A DNA stretch of 64,000 bases from Nilaparvata lugens (lineage: Eukaryota; Arthropoda; Insecta; Hemiptera; Delphacidae): the NCBI RefSeq assembly GCF_014356525.2, contig NC_052505.1, positions 26,040,549 to 26,104,548 on the forward strand, read 5' to 3'. Both the position numbers and the translations under genes were made by a program. How positions within the stretch are numbered: the stretch's first letter is position 1; each line of letters opens with the position of its first letter. Positions 57,695 to 64,000 of the stretch are shown piece after piece. The notes beneath the pieces were generated by a model, which saw only the letters and a program-made list of their open reading frames with translations, had not been told where the DNA came from and made no database searches.

Positions 57695-58925
57695 CTGAAA
57701 TGATTCATCACACAAAAATTTATTTCTGAGACTTCTTTGACAACAGGACTGCAGAAAATCCGAAATCTCAAAAAAGGATACAGCGGGCCATTCACTATCC
57801 GGTCTATTGCCCAACTCAAGGTCCATCAATTCGACGACGGAACGTGAATTAGGTTGTGAGCGAGGCGAATGCTGTCGGAAGTCTGGTAAAATTTTCAACT
57901 GACATGTCCGACCATGCAGTCAGCCGCCTAGTTGGGGCGTTCACATAGAGTAACTAAGTTTGTAGAACAACAGGTAGAGTTCTACAAAAAAATACGCGGT
58001 TTTCGAAGAATAGCTGTAAATAAAGAGCATTAATTCCTTCTATTCATAGAAGCTCCTTTGTCCTGTCCTCAGTATTCAAAGATGCCAATGACTTGGATGT
58101 ACAAATGAAACTAGTGTGGTCAAGTTATCGTAACCAACTGAAAATACGGAGAATTTTTTTTACAATTTCCTCTACTATAAGTGAATACAAACAATAATAT
58201 CATTACAGACAATAATCATTCACTTGTGTAGTTTATGAAAATCGTACCTCCTTAACTTGGTAAAGCTTAAATTTTGTCGAAGGAAAAAATTCAAATTTCT
58301 TGAGATTCAGTATGAAAAACAGCATTAAAAAAATTAAAAAACTCAAATCTCATGTTTTAATAAATTTTTATTGGAGAAGATTTCCCCTACCATTGTTCTA
58401 TAGTCCCAAACTATGCCCAGATGTGTTATTTTCCACTAAGGGTAGAAGCGTGGTGATAGTGTTTTATTCATGCTTCACTGCAGTCACCCTACAGGATATA
58501 GCAGTGCTGTAGGTGCAGTGTGCCCAGTAGATAGGAAAAGCTTGTGTTCTATTCCACACAGAAAAAGTTGCTCTCAAGAAAGATCCTAATATGAACACAC
58601 TCTTACGTTCGATTTGGAACGTGATTGAGGATGTTTGACTAACCAGCGTGAGTGGTGAAAAATCCAACGTTGTGGCCCAACATAGTTGGACTGAATTTTC
58701 GGATAATATAATGAATAGCCCGTTTGATGATAAAAAAAGCCAATTGAATATAACAATAAGATCAAATGGAGGCACTATATTTTGTGGAGTGAGTAATTTA
58801 CAAATATTATTGTTATTACAATAATATTGGATCGAATGATTGAAAAATATAAGTGATAATGAAGGGGTGACATGGAGAGAAGTTCAATGTCAACATAACT
58901 GTTCAGCACTGTTAATAAATGCTGT
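57695..58925. other. 5' flank of PLB-B
   Basis: No gene recognised. TCAGTT on the minus strand at about 57902-57897 resembles an arthropod initiator, without a TATA box at the proper distance; this is only a hint of a promoter. Confidence 0.3.
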
Positions 58926-58929
58926 TATC

Positions 58930-59068
58930 GGATAGGCACGTTAAAAACTGTCGGTCCCGGCTGAAGTATGGCAGTCGTAAGGCTCATTGACGGCTCAAAA
59001 ATGATATATCCAGGCGAGGTGGAACTTCCGTCAGGAACTCCCCACCAATAAAAGCCATACGAATATTA

Positions 59069-59120
<52 letters not shown>
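58930..59120 (+). mobile_element. RTE-like LINE 3' end with (ATT)n tail
   Basis: Contains GCAGTCGTAAGGCTCATTGA, GGCGAGGTGGAACTTCCGTC and AACTCCCCACCAATAAAAGC, then a clean (ATT)n tract to about 59120. The trinucleotide tail and this conserved 3' wording are typical of RTE-type LINEs or SINEs that use their 3' ends. Confidence 0.65.
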
Positions 59121-59121
<1 letters not shown>

Positions 59122-60980
59122 AATAAATGCTATTCAATTTTTCATCTGAATCTATTCTATAGAAAACAACTTTTTTAGTTCTTTAGTTACTCATTTCAAA
59201 TATATTATGCAATTGAAATTTGTCATGGATGAGATACTTACTTTCAGTATCATAGTGTATCCTTTTTTGCTGATGAATAACAATATTGAAGTTGTGAACT
59301 GGCTGATAAATTTGTTTTTATCTCTAAAAATCACAACAGGTATTCATCCTAAATTATTAGCTCATTACTTCTCCGGAAACTGATCCGAAAACTGAGAAAT
59401 TTCATTCAAAATGTGATAATTATTATTGAAACTGTCACTGAACTCACTGTATACGCACTGTAGGAACTTTATAAATGTTTAAAAATTATTGAGAATGAAC
59501 ACGAGGGAAATCAAAGCTCAACTGGCTAAAGCTAGGAGCGTCTCTCCATCACTCTCAGACTCCTGAGATTCAACTTGAACTTGTCATCCTTCAAAGGCTT
59601 AACCGTGAAAGATGCCGTTTAATTCAGTAATATTAGTACTCCGTAGTATATATTTGAATATGGACTTTTACTGAGAGTAGCCTATAGTTAAATGTGATCT
59701 CGAACTTCCTGTCTCCGAAAATCGTTGATTATAGCCAAAACAGAATGTAACGGGCCATGAAGGCCTGTCTAGTGTTTTGAATCAAGTCGATGGTTTTTTT
59801 CAAGATACAAATCACGTTGTGTAGCTTGGCTTGGCATTCACATTTATATTTATTGTAGCTTGATCAAACCTAGCCCGGAAACTACAATTAATTCTTCTCC
59901 ATAATTAAAAATGAAATAACGCTTGTATTTCAATGGCGTTTTCAGAGAGAAGCCCTCAGTAATACGGTACAGTAGTTAGTTATTCAGCAATTTGGACAAA
60001 CTAAGATGCTGAGGTACGATTTGAATTTTTAACACAGATTAATGTAATAGTAGACTTCTTCGCTGTAATCATCAATGTTCTATCATCATTTTCAGTTTTT
60101 ATGATAGAAGACTACAAATTTACTGTATTGAACATTGATTGACACATTGCTGTTAAGAAGGTTCTCGGTCCCTCATATTTATTATTTAGTTTCGGTTACA
60201 CAGTGTATTGAAGCTATTTGCAACCCTTATTATTTATACAAAAAAAACCTTTTCAGCTTCCTTCCTCAGACCTCAGATGAACAAGCATAGCATATACATT
60301 TGAAAAGTTTTGAGTTTGCTAAATTCGGTAACAAGAACAACTCTTTCGCATAAAGTCTCTCGATTGATTGATTTGCTGCCTCCATTTAGAACCTGGGAGG
60401 GCGAAGTTAGGGTGCAGCCGGCCATCTCTTACACTTAACCCTCATGGGCTCTCAAATTTTTAGAGTAATTTAGGAAAATACTGACGTCATAAACACTCAT
60501 ACAGCTTGCTATGATCATTAATTCGTTTGAACAGGAGACTCGCATATTTTTCTCAAATTTTTCTTACCATTATTTTTTTTAGGGTATGTGTACCATCTGC
60601 CTCAAAAAAGTGACTTTTGAAGCCCTATTGTTAGCTAACAGAAGCTGATAGAAATATTTCAATTGCATAGACTATGCCCTAAGAACAATATAGCCTTATG
60701 TCCTGTACAATAGATTAGAAAAAGAAAAAAATATTGCATGCACAACATTAATAAAAAATTGTGAAATGCATAAAATCTTATCAGTTGGAATCCTGATACA
60801 TGTATTGCGGGTTGCCTATCACCTACCTTGTGGGCGCAGCGCAAGATCAGTTTTTTAAGGATGGTGTATAGCCCCTGCTAGCCACCCAGGAAATACACTG
60901 TTTCCTTATTCATGTGTTTTCCTTACATATGATATTGGGTGAAACTCTCTTTCAAATCAGAAATAAGAACAAGATAGATT
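59121..60980. other. Intergenic AT-rich DNA
   Basis: No supported gene. The piece around 60385-60440 (CTGGGAGGGCGAAGTTAGGG) is GC-richer than its flanks and may be part of the retroelement debris that follows. Confidence 0.4.
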
Positions 60981-60989
60981 AGATGAGCG

Positions 60990-61445
60990 AAACAGAAAGA
61001 TGGTCCATAAGAACCATCATAAATAAAAGTTATCAAAAGAATGGAGTCTGGAGAATTGCAACCAATGAGACTGTCTATAAGGAAGTAGAGCCCATCCTCA
61101 GTATAATGGAAAAACAACTCATTCTTTCCATGTCCTGCGAATGTCTGAGAATCGTGTTCTAAAACAGCTTGTAATGCGTAATTTAAGAAAGAGAAAATAT
61201 GGCAAGTATGTTGATGAACCAAAACAGGATCTTCAAGAAATAGGCTTGGAATTTGAGGATGCCATTGATAAAGTGAAAATAAACCATCTACTTGAAACGC
61301 ACATATCCAATTAGCCAAAAATGCACAGGGAGATTGTAATCACTGATGCAGAAAGACGACAACGATCCGAGAGAATGAAGAAATATTGGGCTGATCGAGA
61401 AGCCAGACAGCTTCAGAACCAAAGACGGTTTTAGTTGATTGACTC
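60990..61445 (+). pseudogene. LINE ORF2 C-terminal fragment (RTE-like)
   Basis: Plus-strand frames give GVWRIATNETVYKEVEPILS, then after a frameshift LRMSENRVLKQLVMRNLRKR and DAIDKVKINHLLE, then RRQRSERMKKYWADREARQ and a stop near 61432. This order (a basic region, an LRM-x-ENR motif, and a charged tail) is that of endonuclease-reverse-transcriptase C-termini in insect LINEs. The polymerase domain is absent. At least one frameshift and one stop break it. Confidence 0.65.
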
Positions 61446-61986
61446 AAGTGGTTCAATGTGGCCAAAAAAGACGAAGAAAATAATACTGGGTAGGGCTAGG
61501 AAAGTGAACAAATTAAAATTTTCATAAAGCCGAGTCTGTGCCTCGATCTTCATTAATTTTAGTTATTTGTTCATGAAAATGCAAGAGAACAATGTAAAAT
61601 AGTAGAATCAGGTTGTGATTTGAAAAGACCCTCTTTTTAGTTTTAAGAAAAAATTATCAGTCAGAGTCATTGGGATGGTACTACACTAGCTGGGATTCTG
61701 TACAAGATAAAGGAAAAGGAAAAGGAAAAAAACAGAAGGAGTACGATAAAAGAATAAAATAAAAAAGGAGTTCAAAGAGTAAGAGAAACGTTCATCATCC
61801 AAAACATTGATTTTCTATAAATTACTTATAAAAAATAATATTACTCAATAAAATGACTATGTTTGCTATAGCTATACTAATATTCAGGCTTATTCATACA
61901 GGTCGTGTTGATAAAACACTATAGTATATAGGTTATTATTGTTCGGGCATGCTCTATTTTGTACAATTGTCTGAGTCTACAGACCA

Positions 61987-62126
61987 GGTTGCTCAAAAGC
62001 CGTTAAATTTTAATCGTGATTAATTTCAAGAGAACCTATTAGAGAAGGATTGTTCAAAGAAAGGTTTTTCTGAATGGTTCTCTTGAAATTAATCATGATT
62101 GAAATCTAACCAGCTTTTGTACAACC
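61987..62126. mobile_element. Miniature inverted-repeat element, family 1, copy 2
   Basis: About 140 nt; GGTTGCTCAAAAGCCG and TTTTAATCGTGATTAATTTCA at the left, inverse at the right. Same family as 21097-21234, with different internal sequence. Confidence 0.8.
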
Positions 62127-63264
62127 GGCACTTAGTATCTAACCAAGGTTGGAAACTATTTACAGTTGGTTCGGAACATTTGATGAAAACACAAAAATAT
62201 TCATGACATAATATTAACAATGAATATTAATCACTATATCTAGGAAAAGTCAATACAGATTTCAATTTATTGGAGAAGCTATAGGGAAGAACAATAATAG
62301 TATGTATCTGAATTTTAAATGACCTACTGATATCCATCGAGAATAAATTACTTAGGCCTATTAAATTATGGGTTATTTATGAATAATAATTCACGTGTGA
62401 TGATATAATAAATACAGAATAATTATGAATTCTAGGTGCAATGGTTATATGGTTTTTGAAATGATTTACAGCTGTATGTGAGAAATTTACAATATTCCAA
62501 CTACTGAATGAGGGATTCATTCACATTCAGGCATTGGCATTATGACCGACGGTAATGGGGTTGGATCTATTAGCAACTCTCATATGGAAGAAAAATACAT
62601 GTGAAGATATGAATAAAATGAATATGAATAATATTATTATTTCTGATTAACTTATGAATGGTCTTCTTCAACTACAAAAACTTTCTCTAAATTTATTTAG
62701 GAACTATCAGAATAATTTTTAACTTGACATTAAAAGCAAAATCCATGATAAAGTAATAATAATAAAGTTCGATTACATTTATACCTATATACAATAGTAT
62801 GAAACTTTCTTCAGTCTACAAGGTATCGTCGAGCTACTTATTGCTCCTTGATTCTCTATAACTGAATAGCTGTTGTCTTGGCAGCTGAATAATAAATCCA
62901 ATTAATGGGATTGTTCAGCATTTATTGTTCATGGACTGCTCGATATCATGCTGCACAGTGAACTGTGCTGGAATGACCAAATCGGAGATCTCTGTAGAAA
63001 TAACTGGCTAGAGTTACATCTTGCATATCTATTTTCAAACTTTTTGTCACCTCTGAAGTTTTGGTAATGACGTATCATTACCAGAGTTGACGTATCATTA
63101 GCAGATGACGTATCGAAGCAGAGTGACCTCTGCACTGCACATGAATTATTATCATATGAGGCCTGACAGTGCTGCTAGTATTTTTATATATTCACTTATC
63201 AATGAAACCTACACTATTTATCCTTCGAGTTATTCATGATGTATCACTTGCCAAGATGTGACAG
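62127..63264. other. Intergenic DNA between PLB-B and PLB-C
   Basis: AT-rich, no gene recognised. A small repeat GACGTATCATTA occurs twice near 63067-63095. Confidence 0.45.
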
Positions 63265-63270
63265 TTTATT
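63265..63270 (-). terminator. Candidate polyadenylation signal of PLB-C
   Basis: AATAAA on the minus strand about 55 nt downstream of the PLB-C stop codon. Confidence 0.35.
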
Positions 63271-63324
63271 TTGAATTTTCAACAATCCATGAACTTATTG
63301 TTCACTAGGGTATTAATACGGTAG

Positions 63325-63461
63325 TTAATTCTTATTTATCAGTGTTGACAGGAATGGATTACTGCTTGTTGGGCATTCGAAGTGTTCGAGCACAGGATAA
63401 ACAATTGTCGTCTGTTGTTTTTGAACTGGTTGAATCAGGTTATTCCAAGCAGCATTCGCAA
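63325..63461 (-). CDS. PLB-C: last exon of a third phospholipase B1-like gene
   Basis: Acceptor ATTTTTTCAG, phase 1, encodes ANAAWNNLIQPVQKQQTT, then LEHFECPTSSNPFL and a TAA stop at 63325-63327; 137 nt. The wording and the underlying DNA are much closer to PLB-B exon 7 than to PLB-A exon 7. The upstream exons must lie beyond the right end of the window if the gene is complete; no block V exon is seen in 63462-64000. It could also be an isolated duplicated exon. Confidence 0.85.
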
Positions 63462-64000
63462 CTGAAAAAATATCAAATAATCATAACGTTTTTTGTTGAT
63501 TTATTAACTGCTTGTATAATCAAATTCATGACTTGATAAAATATGCCCACTATTAGCAGGGTGACCAAGCTCTGATCAAAAGTAGAGAGGCACAGGAAAT
63601 AATAAGGGAAAATGAATAAAATTAATTGATTACCACACAAAATTAGTATACACCGAGAATTGCGTATGAGAGTCTGCATCATCCCTTTAGTGAGATATTA
63701 TATGCGTTGATGTGGATGTAAACAGATCGGTTCAGGTTTCATGATTCTGATGCTGGTTGTTTTACATACATTCTCTTGAGTTGGAGAAAAATATAATGTT
63801 TCATGGCTCTACTATGAATTTCCACAAATCATGAATGGAGGAAATATAGAGCACAATATTATTTATCTATCAATCAATAAAAAACACTTATCATTCAAAT
63901 AATATTGGAAGAAGAACAGGCAAACCCTTTAATTATAATACTTAACTCCTGAGGCGAAGAAAAAGCTTTCATAAATCACATAATAATGAATTAATAATAT
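63462..64000. other. Presumed last intron of PLB-C, cut by window end
   Basis: AT-rich, no exon or repeat recognised. Confidence 0.4.

Noticed and set aside
1..64000. CRISPR arrays, operons or bacterial genes
   Set aside because: No regularly spaced direct repeats, no prokaryotic gene density; the sequence is clearly eukaryotic.

Overview
The window looks like insect nuclear DNA. It is AT-rich, has large introns with GT/AG splice sites, and carries Penelope-like, non-LTR, Harbinger-type and foldback elements and (AT)n, (GT)n and (AAT)n microsatellites. A hemipteran such as a planthopper is my guess from the general style of the repeats, with low confidence. No prokaryotic or organellar features were seen.

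The only recognisable host genes are phospholipase B1-like (PLB1, SGNH/GDSL family) lipases, all on the minus strand in a head-to-tail tandem array. PLB-A runs from about 31757 down to 4198 in seven exons. PLB-B runs from about 57694 (or 57826) down to 38384 in seven exons. PLB-C is represented only by its last exon (63325-63461); the rest would lie beyond the right edge. I built the exons by hand from conserved blocks and splice sites. Exon order, splice phases and most exon lengths match between A and B (exon 3 is 227 nt and exon 4 is 160 nt in both). Both keep the catalytic Ser, the G-x-N-D block and the D-x-x-H block, so both could be secreted or membrane-facing lipases acting on phospholipid or acylglycerol. 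PLB-A differs in a GESL instead of GDSL motif, a single-base frameshift in exon 2, and GC-rich early exons. PLB-B and PLB-C are the younger pair.

Region by region: 1-4197 is the 3' flank of PLB-A and holds a Harbinger-type element with TTA target duplications. 4198-4358 is PLB-A exon 7. 4359-18782 is PLB-A intron 6, a nest of a Penelope-like element, a nearly complete LINE, an RTE-like LINE fragment, a second Penelope-like copy, a 62-bp-arm hairpin and a duplicated 0.55-kb segment. 18783-31757 holds exons 6 to 1 of PLB-A, with repeat-filled introns and relics of duplicated exons 3 and 4. 31758-38383 is intergenic. 38384-57694 is PLB-B, whose introns carry a second LINE (intron 5) and three long inverted repeats. 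57695-63324 is intergenic, with a tRNA-like promoter pair near 56.5 kb just inside PLB-B and RTE-like LINE debris. 63325-64000 is the end of PLB-C.

Most other open reading frames are chance frames or shadows in AT-rich or microsatellite DNA.
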